64,000 nucleotides of DNA from Sipunculus nudus (lineage: Eukaryota; Annelida; Sipuncula; Golfingiida; Sipunculidae): positions 43,214,840 through 43,278,839 of the forward strand of contig CM049322.1 of assembly GCA_026874595.1 (NCBI GenBank). The letters are read 5' to 3'. The notes under the pieces were generated by a model. The model was not told where the DNA came from, ran no database searches, and was given only the letters and a program-made list of their open reading frames with translations. Below are positions 12,560 through 23,832 of this stretch, piece after piece. Both the position numbers and the translations under genes were made by a program. Each line of letters begins with the position of its first letter. Positions within the stretch are counted from its first letter, which is position 1.

Positions 12560-13019
12560 ATTTGTCCAAATGAAAAAGACTGAATTGTTAGAAACGTGGA
12601 AAATTAGAAATTGAAGGGAGACAGTCTATGAGAATAGCGGAATTGAAAAGGATTATTGTAGACTGTTTTGTGGATAATGATGTATTTCAGCTTTCTGCTT
12701 TGAATTTATATCCAGTTGAACCCCTCAATGTGCTGATTCTACACTATTAGAATATCAGCTGAAAGAATTAGAATAAATAGACTCCAGAGAAAGAGAATTG
12801 TAATTGAAAGAATTAAAAGAATGTGGGAAAAATGACAGAATTGGAATTAAGAGAAAAAGAATTGAAATTAAAATGAGAAAACTCTTGGGAAAGGAAAGAG
12901 AAATCTGCCTCGGTTTGAGTTTTAGACCCAACAGGTACAAAAAATTGGACCTTGTGTTTAATGAAGAAAAAGAGGTGGATAAATTGTTCCAGCATTTTGA
13001 AAAAGTAAAACTCTCTTAA
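12560..13019 (+). pseudogene. Decayed Ty3/gypsy-type gag remnant
   Basis: A broken retroelement gag fragment. One frame at about 12595-12748 gives KLEIEGRQSMRIAELKRI followed by DCFVDNDVFQLSAL, which resembles the N-terminal alpha-helical part of gypsy-type Gag in invertebrates. After stops and a frame change a second frame (12804-13019) gives a charged Glu/Lys-rich coiled segment and then VFNEEKEVDKLFQHFEKV, resembling the start of the capsid region. It stops there. No protease, reverse transcriptase or LTR was found nearby, so this is a dead fragment. The family call rests on motif resemblance only. Confidence 0.5.
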
Positions 13020-15000
13020 TAGTTATAAAATAATCTAAATAAATCATGCTCTTCTCATAGTGCCGTGTAATAACATAAGTTAGGCCTTTTATGAAAGATA
13101 CCTATTGAATGATCCAAAATGAATGTAGATTTAGAGCACATCATGCTGGTCACAGCGTGCTTCAATGCCAAATAGATATCATTTCTGGGAACATATTAAT
13201 TAGTCCGAATTAGTTCAAGCCTCTGCATTTATCAAATAATGTTTTTATTTTAATAATACGAACTTGTTCCTAACAAATAGACTCACTTATCCTCCAATCG
13301 TTTTGTGGCGAACAAAAGAAGATCATCCGAAATATGACCACGGATGGTTAAACAAGCTATGCTAAAAGGGTTGTCATGACCTAGCTTCTTGCATACTTTG
13401 CGATCTTTTACGGATTTCACCTTGTAACACCGTGAATATAAAAAATATATGTTCATAAAATCAGTTCAAATCAATAATCAATCTACATGTAAGTTTACAT
13501 CACTGTTATTATCCAACATTTTCATTTTAGAATGATCGATTGTAGATAAATAATGCACATAACTTTACAGAGCTATCATTTGTTACACAAGTCTTAAATC
13601 AAACAGTAATTTAAACAAGACGTAGCAAGGGGATAGTCGCCGATAGTCACCGCTGGTTACAGTCGCAAAGATGACTATTGTTATGTTGTGATTACGGCAT
13701 GATAAAATGTAACGTCCCTGACTGCAGTTATCTCAAGGAAAATCGAAAGACATGCAAACACATTGATCGTATGGATTCTAGCAAAATCTTGTTTACTCTG
13801 GTTTAACCCCATAAGTTACCAGATTTGACGAGATTTCCAATGGTGTCGCTAAAAGCTTGTCACATGCTGCTCGATCATTCAAATGTACCACTCACTGGAA
13901 ATCTGCTAATGCTGCCATCTGCTGGACCCGTCCGTCTTTGAAAATAACCGATATATTCTCGCTCATACCTTTATGCCAGACGTAATGAGCTTTGACGAGA
14001 AAATATGTGTCACTGAACGATTATCATATGCTGCCCTATGCAGATGACTAAGCTTCCCTAGCATAAGTAATCAACGAGATAAAAGAATTCTAGCAAAATC
14101 TCTCTTATTCTTATTTGGCACCAAACAAAACCAGATTTGACGAGAAGTTTATTTTTTTTCACAAAAGACATTTCAAATGCTATCCAATGCAGGAATTTAT
14201 TTCTCATTAGCATAAAAGTGTCCGAATTATGAGCATTCTATCCATATATTGCATAATATGGTTTGCCATCAAAGTCAAGCTTTTGCAAAACTTTGAAATA
14301 TCTCTAGAAAACCTTGTCAAATGCTTTCCATTCTTGAAACCTGGAACTCTCAAGCAAATATATTGTTTAAATTAGAAAAATAAGGCTAGGTATTTAACAT
14401 GCCATAAATTTTGGCCGAAAATATGTAACCATGGTTACACAGACTGGTTAATCAGTCATTAAGCGTACATAAGGTGCCGCCTTAATAATTACCTTATTAT
14501 TCATGGTAATTGAAAAACCGCACAAAAGTAATATTTCCTATTACGGGAATTTAATGCCCTCTAGTGGCTACAATAATATATATCAAATTGGGTTCTACAG
14601 TTTCTCTAGTGCTACAAATACCAGCTAGCCTCGTGATAAAGTGAAAAAGTGTGAAGCAATGTGCCCTCAGGCATGTCAATGATAATCTATAGACAAACAC
14701 AAACACAAGAAGATTAAAGATCGAGGGTTTACCAGGTCATCAGAAAAACAGACGGACGAACAGACAAAAAAAAGAATAATTAAACCAGGTCAAGGCAACG
14801 TCAGTCATCAGGCTTATTGTGGATTGAGAGATAAATTGAGTCAGCTTAATTTTACCTGTCAAATATAAGTAGTGACCGATTTGATAATATTCTGATAAAA
14901 CCGAGCTTTGTTTATTTAGGTTTGTAATGGCACAATCTAGGGACGTTTAAAAAGTATCATGCGGTAAAATCCTGCCCTTTTTGTTTTTTTGTTTTTTTAT
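13020..15000. other. Intergenic stretch with degenerate repeats
   Basis: No gene seen. Near 13775 and 14088, about 310 bases apart, a motif TTCTAGCAAAATCT is followed within about 50 bases by CCAGATTTGACGAGA, suggesting an old, decayed tandem or dispersed repeat. A further weak copy may lie near 14280-14330. Confidence 0.4.
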
Positions 15001-15079
15001 TAAGCTCTTCTACATACCAGAAAGTAAGGAAGGAAAAAAAATTGCTTCCTATATCAACACCCTTTTAGTGTTGCGGGTT

Positions 15080-15230
15080 TTATATAAGGGCGGACCCAAC
15101 TGTCTCGCCATTGAATCTTCCTTTATTATTGAAGTGGTTGGAACGCTGGACGTGTCTGCATGTGTTGAATCCGGGATTGATGCAGCTCTGTTTTCCAAGT
15201 ATAAAAATGTCAGTTCACATGGCGAATGGA
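15080..15230 (+). mobile_element. Diverged tRNA-derived SINE copy
   Basis: Aligns by eye with the minus-strand SINEs at 32006-32435: GCGGACCCAACTGTCTCGCC here against GCGGACTGAACTGTCTCGCT there, then a TTGAAGTGGTTGG box A-like core and GTTGAATCCGGG at the box B position. Internal substitutions have degraded the tRNA-like promoter. Confidence 0.5.
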
Positions 15231-15354
15231 TTCAGTTCCTGTAGGCGCAATTGAGGCCAGGGGAATGTTGTTTGAGTAAGAATATTAAAAGAACATTCTC
15301 CACTTTCAAAGTGTTTATTCAAGGATAAAAAAAAAATGGTCAACCTCGTTCAGA

Positions 15355-15500
15355 AGTCAGAACGCTTTCATGAGGAGGCCTATGGCCCAGTGCATTTAAA
15401 GGCGAACCTGTCTTGCCATTGAAGCTTGCTTTATTGGCGAAGTTATTGGAATGTTGGATCTGTGTTTCACCGATACGGTGTCCAACTGTCCAACTGCCCA
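15355..15500 (+). mobile_element. Second diverged copy of the same SINE
   Basis: Begins AGTCAGAACGCTTTCATGAG, matching CAGAACGCTCTTAAGAGGGG on the complement of the 32-kb copies. It continues AAGGCGAACCTGTCTTGCC, GAAGCTTGCTTTATTGGCGA and a box B position. It lies about 280 bases downstream of the first copy, similar to the spacing of the 32-kb pair, so the pair may have dispersed as a unit. Confidence 0.5.
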
Positions 15501-15559
15501 ACAGACAATGAGAAGCTGTAGTTGGGCTACTCAAACCAGTGTCTACCACTGAGTACATA

Positions 15560-16945
15560 CTGATCGTGTATATTATGAAGTCTTTGCGACGACATGTTTG
15601 ATACCACCATAGCCTTTTACAACAATCAAGAAATTGTATAATCTAAATCATCATATCCATAGAGGTCATTTTTTATTATAAAGTTAGGTGGCAGGGTGAT
15701 ACAGAGTGAATGACCTTTGTTATTGTTTACATCAAGCCCGCAACACCATGAGTCTCGCGTGATGGGAAAATATGAAAGGAGACACTGCACAGGCACACAT
15801 ATAGATATAAGAACCCGTTATATAAGAACCCCCGGCTCAATTCTGCTCCGCATAACTCTTAAAGACCAAATGGCCCTCTCCCAAAATATTATAATGTTTC
15901 ACACTAATTGATACATATAATAGGATATAAACTTTGGTAAACTTTTGAAAATTTCCATTTCTTTAAAAGTAAATTCATCTACAAATTAGAGACACGCAGC
16001 TGAAGTCTAAGACTAATGATGATTTAGTGTAGCAACTGATGCATACCATTAATTTTAAATTGTCAAAACATGAGATCCATAAATAAAAGATAATTGAGAA
16101 AAATAAGAACGTTAAACTGTAAACAGGATGAGAGAATCATTAAGAAATCTCTGTGATTAAATGTATGCCTTTTTTACCCAATTATGGTAGGGCGACAAAA
16201 GTATTGGTTGTCCCCATTTCATAAATTATAACACCCCTCCCCCTCCTTTCCCCGGGCCTGATATATATTTGGATAATCAAATTTGTGGTTTGTGAGAACC
16301 AATCTTAGTGTATTATTTGGCCAACAGGTGTCGGTAAAGTAACGCGCAGGTTTGTTCAGTTAAATATATTTTTTTTTCAAAAACATACACTTACACGTGT
16401 GTTAGAAAAACATGACAATATTCGTCCATATTACCATACATTTGTTGCAAGATTGGTCCCCTGCGTCCACCCAAGCCCCCTTGGCTACTCTCCTGTTGTT
16501 AATGTTTTTAATTTATATGAACTACTCGTTTTTACAAAGTTGTTTAAAACAGCCATAACACCCAAATATATATACATATATATCTAGCTGTACTTAAATG
16601 TGAATATAATTATTATTACATTTTATTGTTTATATATATAAAGAGAGAGAGAAAAGAGAGAGAGAGATGCCTTTTATTAGTGATTTATATAGAAACCTGA
16701 AAAAAAATGCTGCGCTTCGTTCAATTTAATTCCAAAAATTAATTTCTGTATAAATCTCCGGAAGCAAGAGGAGCAGCTGTCCTTGTTTTAGAACGTTAGA
16801 GGTTTGAAATGAACGTAATTCCAAGAATGAAATTCTGTATATATTAAACAAATGTCCCAGAAATCTTCGTGTCGACTATATAATTTAAAATTTTCTTTAA
16901 AGAATGGGAGAGGAACATTCTCCTCTTTAGGGGACACTAGCGTAC

Positions 16946-16948
<3 letters not shown>
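15560..16948. other. stretch without recognised feature
   Basis: AT-rich intergenic DNA with a short (GA)n tract near 16642-16667. No exon recognised. Confidence 0.5.

Positions 16949-17023
<75 letters not shown>
16949..17023. repeat. (TC)n plus (TA)n microsatellite
   Basis: A TC array of about 38 bases is followed directly by a TA array of about 36 bases. Confidence 0.95.
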
Positions 17024-19024
17024 TCCACGTGGAAATTTCTGTCTTCAGCGTGGCAGCTCATATATATTCTATTATTATCATTATTATAATTAACATTATT
17101 TTATAATTACTATCATAACTACATCTGTTACTAAATATTACAATTATTACCTCAATAAATTTGCTCCAATATGGCACCCCCTCTCGGAAACGGGGAGTCC
17201 GTTCACCTCAATGAAGAAAGAGTATAGAACTAGAAATCTGCATTTAAAAGGAATGCAAGCCTCCGCAATGTGAGAGTTCCTATAACGGGATGCTCCCCAA
17301 TGTAGAAGTTCAGCCAAATGCGTTTTGCCAAACAATAAGACGAACAAATGGCAAATGCATTGATGGATGCCACTCAAAAATCATTATTGTTGGCGCCATC
17401 AGTTTGTATGACGAGATGGATAGATCCAAAATCTATAGACATGCAAAATCTCAGCTCAATACGTAGAACCACTCTTGAGATACAGACTGTTATTAAGAAA
17501 GACACCAATATTCATACTGCACAATAAGGACTGCAAGTGGCGCCAACAGTCTTTGTTAGATACAGCTACATAGGTGAGAGGATTACTATACCGGGCTTCG
17601 GAAAAATCGGTCCAAGGGTCTCAGGGGAGTTCTCCGGAAACGAACGCGGCGGCGGCGGGGGTGGTGGAGACGGCAGAACCCGATCAAAATCATTGTATCC
17701 ACAAATCTTTGTTTTGGTTTGGGAAAAAGACTCATTGAATTTCAATTATATAACAAAATTATGAAGAGGGGCGTCAAAACAGGAAGATGGGGGTTTATAA
17801 CCCCCCCCCCCCCACTTTTGAGCAAGGGGGTGGGGGGGGGGGGTTATGGAAGCATCTTATTATATATTGGGAGAATATGATTAATATATTGGAAAATAAA
17901 TAAATTAGTAATTAGAATAGTAGACTTGTAGACTTTAATTTATTTCCTGTGGATTACTATGTAATACTATATGTTTCAACCTGGTTTACAATAATTAAAC
18001 ATTGAAACATAATACCTTCTTTTTTAAACCTTTACTTTAATAAACATTTGAAATGTGTCTCACAGACCATATGTATATAAATCACAGCGCGTGACCTCCT
18101 GGTGACCTTTCACTCACAAGCAAATAGCAGGATTCCTCAGGTTTGGCAAGGTGCCAAACACCCAGTCAGTTTGCGCTTGATAAATAGTAATATGATTGGC
18201 ACTGCGTTTAAACAAATCTGCAGAACTGGTGGAAGAAATCTGATTGGCTTAGCGTGTTAATAAACATGGCTGCACCCGTGGCAAGCTCGTGTAGGTTAGA
18301 GTGACGTATTTCAAAGCCCTATATATTATCATAGAAGGTGCACATGTTGGGTGCATTGGAAAAGTTTTTTTTTCCATCGAGTGTTTGGCATCATGTTAAA
18401 CATCAAACTCAAGATCGACACCTGAAATTTTATTTTATTCCAGAAAACGGGGGGTTTAGTATCTCGTTTTTTTTTCCGCTAGAGACCAGCTTCTGGAGTT
18501 TACTATAGTGCACCACAGATGTCGCCACCTGCCGGGCCATGCCCACACCACCAGCACTGACACATTCAATCTCCTCAAACAGCACAAAAAATTATGACTA
18601 CCTCTGAGAAAAAAAAATTATTAAAAGTCTCCCCCTTCTTGAACCAATATATTTTTTGTCAAACATATGATGCCTTACATTCTCTGCTGCCATACAATAA
18701 TTATTGCCTGCTCACTCTTGACGCCACAAAATGGGCTGACCTTTACCGGACCTGGAAATAGGTCCCTCTAACCTGTAGCAATGCAAGAGCAGTTGATGCA
18801 TGATATTATGATATGATAGTATAATCCTTGGAACAAAAAGGAAATTACAGTATCAGGACTCTAACAATGAAAATAATTCCTTAAAAATTGTATAGATAAA
18901 AGAGAAAAGACGTTGACCCAACGAAGCAAAGGTTCTACGCTTTGTTAATGTATATATATGAACACATTTATTACATGTAGGGGTGTGGTAGTCAGGACGC
19001 CAAAAATAGTATGTCCGTTGGAAC
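17024..19024. other. Intergenic stretch with homopolymer blocks
   Basis: No gene seen. Around 17801-17843 a C15 tract is followed about 15 bases later by interrupted G tracts, an inverted C/G pair. Inverted TGTTGGCGCCA and TGGCGCCAACA motifs lie at about 17388 and 17537 and could be ends of a very short element. Confidence 0.45.
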
Positions 19025-19203
19025 AAGTTCATCATTATAACCAGTCAATCATTATCACCAACCCATTCCACTAAGTTCATCATTATGACCCATCCATTAT
19101 TATCACCAGTCCATAAAAGAAATTCCATCATCATGACTGATGCGTCATTATCACCGATCCAATTAATTAAGTTCATCATTCTGATGGATGCGTCATTATC
19201 ACC
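19025..19203. repeat. 48-bp minisatellite, about 4 units
   Basis: Units starting near AAGTTCATCATTAT and ending near ATTATCACC recur at 19025, 19073, 19120 and 19169, a 48-base period, with many substitutions between units. Confidence 0.85.
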
Positions 19204-19409
19204 AAACGATTATCGCAAATCTGTCTTTTTGACGGATCTGTAGTCTGTAACAGGCACTTCGGTTGTAGTGAAATGTTGACTTGTATTGGTAAACTATCAG
19301 AAACTGATTTGAACATGTTAATATATCGCACTTTGGTTATTAATTTACGTTTTCATCACAGAATTTGTATTTGCAGCAAATTTCCTTCTATGACAATGCG
19401 CTTTTCAAA

Positions 19410-19411
<2 letters not shown>

Positions 19412-19462
<51 letters not shown>
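19412..19462. repeat. (TC)n microsatellite
   Basis: Pure TC array of 51 bases. Confidence 0.97.
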
Positions 19463-19465
<3 letters not shown>

Positions 19466-19539
19466 ATGGGGCTCTTAGGGTCATGAAAATATAGCATTTC
19501 TAAGACAAACCTCGTGTATCTATATTCAAAGGCCGACCG

Positions 19540-19850
19540 CAGTTTCGTGTAAGGTAAAGTCTGTTGGGCTTTTGCCCCGGACGGATCAGGACGGAGCTTA
19601 TCCCGTGTCGGTAGCTTGAAGCAATTAAGGAGGAAAACTACTCCTGGATGGGACACTGGTCTACGCACGTTACCTTCTATGTAATTACTGGTACCCATTT
19701 CTTCTGCTGGGTAGAGAGAGGCAAAATTTCGGTTTTGGACCTTGCTCTACGGTCTTTGCACGGTGTGAGTTTTTGACCGGCATTCGAACTCACGTTATTT
19801 ACATGACTTATAACTAGAATAATGCTTGCCTCTCTTGCAGTTTAATATGT
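19540..19850 (-). mobile_element. Possible SINE-like repeat
   Basis: On the minus strand a box B-like GAGTTCGAATGCC lies about 50 bases after GCAAGAGAGGCAAGC, a poor box A. The block is GC-richer than its surroundings and could be a decayed tRNA-derived SINE. Low certainty; boundaries approximate. Confidence 0.3.
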
Positions 19851-19994
19851 GAGCGCGTCGTTGGAGAAGAGCTTTCCATTGGCCGAATTCGATAGATAAA
19901 GAGCATTTTCTGATAAAGACCACCCAGGGCGCCCAGATACGATTTAATTAACGCCTGCTCATTCTAGTGAAGGAATATGCCTACTTGATAATAA

Positions 19995-19997
<3 letters not shown>

Positions 19998-20085
<88 letters not shown>

Positions 20086-20100
20086 TACATATATATTTAT
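19998..20100. repeat. (TA)n followed by (TTTA)n
   Basis: A TA array of about 47 bases grades into a TTTA tetranucleotide array of about 40 bases. Confidence 0.95.
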
Positions 20101-20775
20101 ATATAACACTCTCATGCACACACACACATATATATATGTAAAATGATAACTGGAATATATGAACCAGTTCAGTATGAGTATATAATGCAAACAAATGTAT
20201 ATTTTCCTGGATATTCTTGTTGAACAGAATTAATACAACACGTATTTGAATATGCTAATATTTTTTTTTTTAGTTATCAGAAATAATACTATTTGTAGTT
20301 GTGGGCCGATCATCGAGTTTTATCTAAAGTCAGTCGGTTTGCTGCCTCTTTCAAGCGCTCTATTACCAAAGGCAACTATCGATTATATCATAATCATGAT
20401 AATGAGGCTGTGTTCCCAAATAACTTCCTTATATTTCTGAGAATGTCACGGTAGATGCGAGAACGGTGGAGGTAATTAAACCTCTGTGAACTGGCAGGGA
20501 GCTGCAGAATTAGCGGGGGGGGGGGGGGTTGTAAAGAGATGTGCATTGCACAATATGGGCTATATGGCGTTAAAATACCCCATAAATTATCCGGGTCTAT
20601 GCAGCAAGAAGATGTCCTGGATTGTCGTTAAATCTTGATTATTATATATAATTAAAATGAAACTTTCAAAAGCAAATTTTTTCACCAATAATAGGAAAAA
20701 AATAAAAAAAAGGCAAAAACTTCTTTTCTTGCATTTGGTTAAGAAAGTAAAGTTTCACTGATAACTGCAGGTTTC

Positions 20776-20842
20776 TTTATATTTGCTCAAACCGATTATT
20801 AATCGATCATCAATCGGTTTGCTCAAACCGATGATCGATTAT
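20776..20842. repeat. Inverted repeat hairpin
   Basis: CAAACCGATGATCGATTA pairs with TAATCGATCATCAATCGGTTTG upstream except for a 3-4 base bulge. A further AAACCGATT arm precedes it, so alternative hairpins can form. Confidence 0.7.
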
Positions 20843-20941
20843 GAAAAAGGAACCGACTCCCATCACTAACTATTTGGCAATAATGATCATTTTACGAAAC
20901 TTTTTTTCAACTTAATGTCTATACTGTAATAAGGCAACTAA

Positions 20942-20943
<2 letters not shown>

Positions 20944-20995
<52 letters not shown>
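20944..20995. repeat. (TA)n microsatellite
   Basis: Pure TA array of about 52 bases. Confidence 0.97.
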
Positions 20996-20998
<3 letters not shown>

Positions 20999-21787
20999 AT
21001 TAACAAATGATACAACAGACCCAAGTACAGGAGAAGCCAGCGGGAATGGAAAATATATTCAACCTAGCTTATATGGACGCCAGGGAGAAAAATAAGAGAC
21101 TCCCTGTGGTAATGGAAGTATTGGAATGGGCCCCACTCGGGCACAAAATATGTATTTTGTCAATATATCTAAAAGATTTTAATAATTTCAAAGATAGATG
21201 AGAAAAATAAGAAATTTGAATCAATGAATCAGAAATGGTACACAAATCATAATTTTATATACATTTGTCAATGAAAAGCAATGCAACCGGATCTTGTATT
21301 ATATCCCAGCCCAGATATAAGATTGAACGGAAGCTTCCTTTGCATATGTTCAATCCCTGCACAAAAAAAGTATACTTTTAAAACGCGGTACAATACCCAC
21401 GTTTCAAGCTTCAGGAATGTAAACAAACGTAACAGTACAACACTCAGCGAAAACATTTGGAGACTGAAAGGCAACCATGTGCAACACTCAATACAATGGA
21501 AGATTATAAGCAAAGCGAAACCATACTCCACGACTAACAATTAAATCCTGCCTGGAAGAGAAATTCTTCATAATATACAGACCCCTATTGTCAACACTAA
21601 ACAAAAGAAACGAACTCGCGAGCACATGCAGACACAGGGCGAAACACCTCCTGGCTAACTACGCATGCGCCAGATCAAACATTCAAAAATCTTAATACCT
21701 GACACACTTCATGATGGGTTTCCGAAGAGTGAGGACCTACGGCCCTTACGAAACAACGTTGTAAAACCTATGTTGGTTAAAGTCTTG

Positions 21788-21789
<2 letters not shown>
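20996..21789. other. stretch without recognised feature
   Basis: Slightly less AT-rich DNA. Overlapping open frames on both strands at 21268-21544 show no known motif. Confidence 0.45.

Positions 21790-21860
<71 letters not shown>
21790..21860. repeat. (TA)n microsatellite
   Basis: Pure TA array of about 71 bases. Confidence 0.97.
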
Positions 21861-21862
<2 letters not shown>

Positions 21863-21879
21863 GCAAAGATTTTAGCAGA

Positions 21880-22010
21880 TCATAGAATGTATACATTCCA
21901 TGGCCAGACCATGCAATGTGTAAAGTATATGGACCAAGGTTATAGAATATGCACATTCCACGAGTTAGGTCACAGAATGTTTACATCCGATGACACAAGC
22001 TATGGCATAC
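21880..22010. repeat. About 30-bp minisatellite of palindromic units
   Basis: Degenerate units of about 30 bases, each centred on a near-palindrome such as GAATGTATACATTCC or GAATATGCACATTCC. Four to five units, related to those at 22523-22665. Confidence 0.7.
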
Positions 22011-22126
22011 GGAAAGGAGACTACTCTATGTATGATCTGGAACCTCATCAGTGCACTCATCAGCACTCAAAGGCATTAAACAGTATAACCTGATACTGTC
22101 AGCATGTTGCTGTTAATAACGTTATG

Positions 22127-22500
22127 TAAATAAATATTTTTTTCTATTTAACAATCCGGCTTTAATATTTTTTTCTCCACCAAGATATATGGTTATCGGG
22201 TATATTTCAACACTGTATGAACAAACTGTCAATATATTACCAGAATAAATATATTTCATTAATCAGGTCTGGTTTAATATTGTTTTCACTAACCAAACAA
22301 AAATATATAAACTGTAAACGTATCATGTGAGTAAATAGGTTTTATTTAACAAGTCTGCCTAGATAATTTTCCTAAAAACAAAATATTTGGACATCAGGTA
22401 TAATTCTTCACTGTATCAACAAACTGTAAATAAATAATGTGAATAAAATCTTATAATTCATCAAGTCTGCTTTGATATTTTTCACTTACTCAACAGGAAA
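22127..22500. repeat. Degenerate 70-120-bp tandem repeat
   Basis: The sequence AACTGTAAATAAAT...AACAAGTCTGCTTT...TTTTC recurs about four times with heavy divergence. Recognisable anchors are AAACTGTAAA or AAACTGTCAA and (T/A)CAAGTCTG(C)T. Confidence 0.6.
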
Positions 22501-22522
22501 ACTGATACCAGGGTAAACTCAG

Positions 22523-22665
22523 TGGAATTGTACATATTCCATAAACCTGGCCATGGAATGTACACATTCCATGATTTGAACCATAGGTTGTATACATTCT
22601 ATAGTTTAGCCATGGAATGTGCACATGCTATGGTTTGGCCATGGAATGTATACATTCTCTAGTTA
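22523..22665. repeat. 29-bp minisatellite of palindromic units
   Basis: Four to five units of about 29 bases of the form CCATGGAATGTATACATTC plus a short TAGTTTAG-type spacer. Each unit core is a near-perfect palindrome. Confidence 0.8.
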
Positions 22666-22682
22666 TCTTAATTCTATACGTG

Positions 22683-22683
<1 letters not shown>

Positions 22684-22744
<61 letters not shown>
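22684..22744. repeat. (TA)n microsatellite
   Basis: Pure TA array of about 61 bases. Confidence 0.97.
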
Positions 22745-22746
<2 letters not shown>

Positions 22747-23444
22747 AGAAATAGGATTGAACAGTAGATTGATAAATTATCGCCTCATGGATGCATATAT
22801 TATCTAAAGTGTGGATGGAATATGCTAGCTGTCAACAGGAAGGCATGTATGAAACGCAGAATCATAAATGGTCATATTAGAATTTAAATTTCATTTTAAC
22901 CAACAAATTACATTCATTATGATCAGGATTTCGAATGTATGGATCATTCAATGTATGCCAGTAAATGTATGTGTTAACATGTGTGTGTGTGTGAGAGAGA
23001 CAGAGCCGGGGGGTTTGGAGGTGGGCCTGGAAATATATACCAAGTTACTTACCAAAAAGATTATCGAACAAGGGATGTAATGCATGTCTTTATACAGTTA
23101 AATACATATGTGTACATGCTAAATAGATTAACATAAATAAATAAAGTAATAAATGACGTAATAAGACTTACAGGAGTAGCAGTATTAGGGTTAAGAGGGT
23201 AAGAGGGTACATTCACACGCCATTTGGCCCAGTCTGCAAAAGCTGAAATAATAATATCTACACGTCATCAAAGGCGACGCTTAATGAAACATGAAATCCC
23301 AAAATGTCTACCCGGCAGTCTATGGGTGGCACCAACAGCAAGAAGCTTATAGTGAGCCTACATATTACGAAGTGAGTAACAACCCACGGTCAGACGGTCC
23401 CGCACAAACTGAGTGAGAAGTTCTCCGAGATTGGTGTTGTAAAC
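22745..23444. other. Region upstream of the chloride-channel gene
   Basis: The first coding exon of the Cys-loop receptor gene begins at 23445, so promoter and 5' UTR should lie here. I could not single out a TATA box or initiator with confidence. Confidence 0.4.
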
Positions 23445-23479
23445 ATGGCAATTCGTTTAGTGAACGTCTTGGTGCATTT
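23445..23479 (+). CDS. Chloride channel exon 1 (signal peptide start)
   Basis: ATG opens MAIRLVNVLVH and the exon ends at TT|GTAAGT, phase 2. Joined to exon 2 it reads MAIRLVNVLVHFLVVSVNS, a clear signal peptide. This start is preferred over the ATG at 24258, which lies in the pyrimidine-rich tract just before the exon 2 acceptor. Confidence 0.75.
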
Positions 23480-23759
23480 GTAAGTGGGATTTCATCATAT
23501 TTAACGCATGTTAAAAGGTTGTTCATATCTTTACCCGTTTTGGCTGCACTTTACGGAATTAACGACGCATGGTCAATGTGAAGGTTGCATTGTAACGACT
23601 ACCCTTAGACTTTTTTACATTTATATACAGTGCAACCTGTATAATAAAACCACCTGTGTGACTGGAAAAATGTGGCCTTGATTCAGAGATGGTTTTATTA
23701 AACAGGTCTGGTGTAACCAATGCGAACATATTTTATTCGCCTTAATCGACAAATTCCAC

Positions 23760-23832
<73 letters not shown>

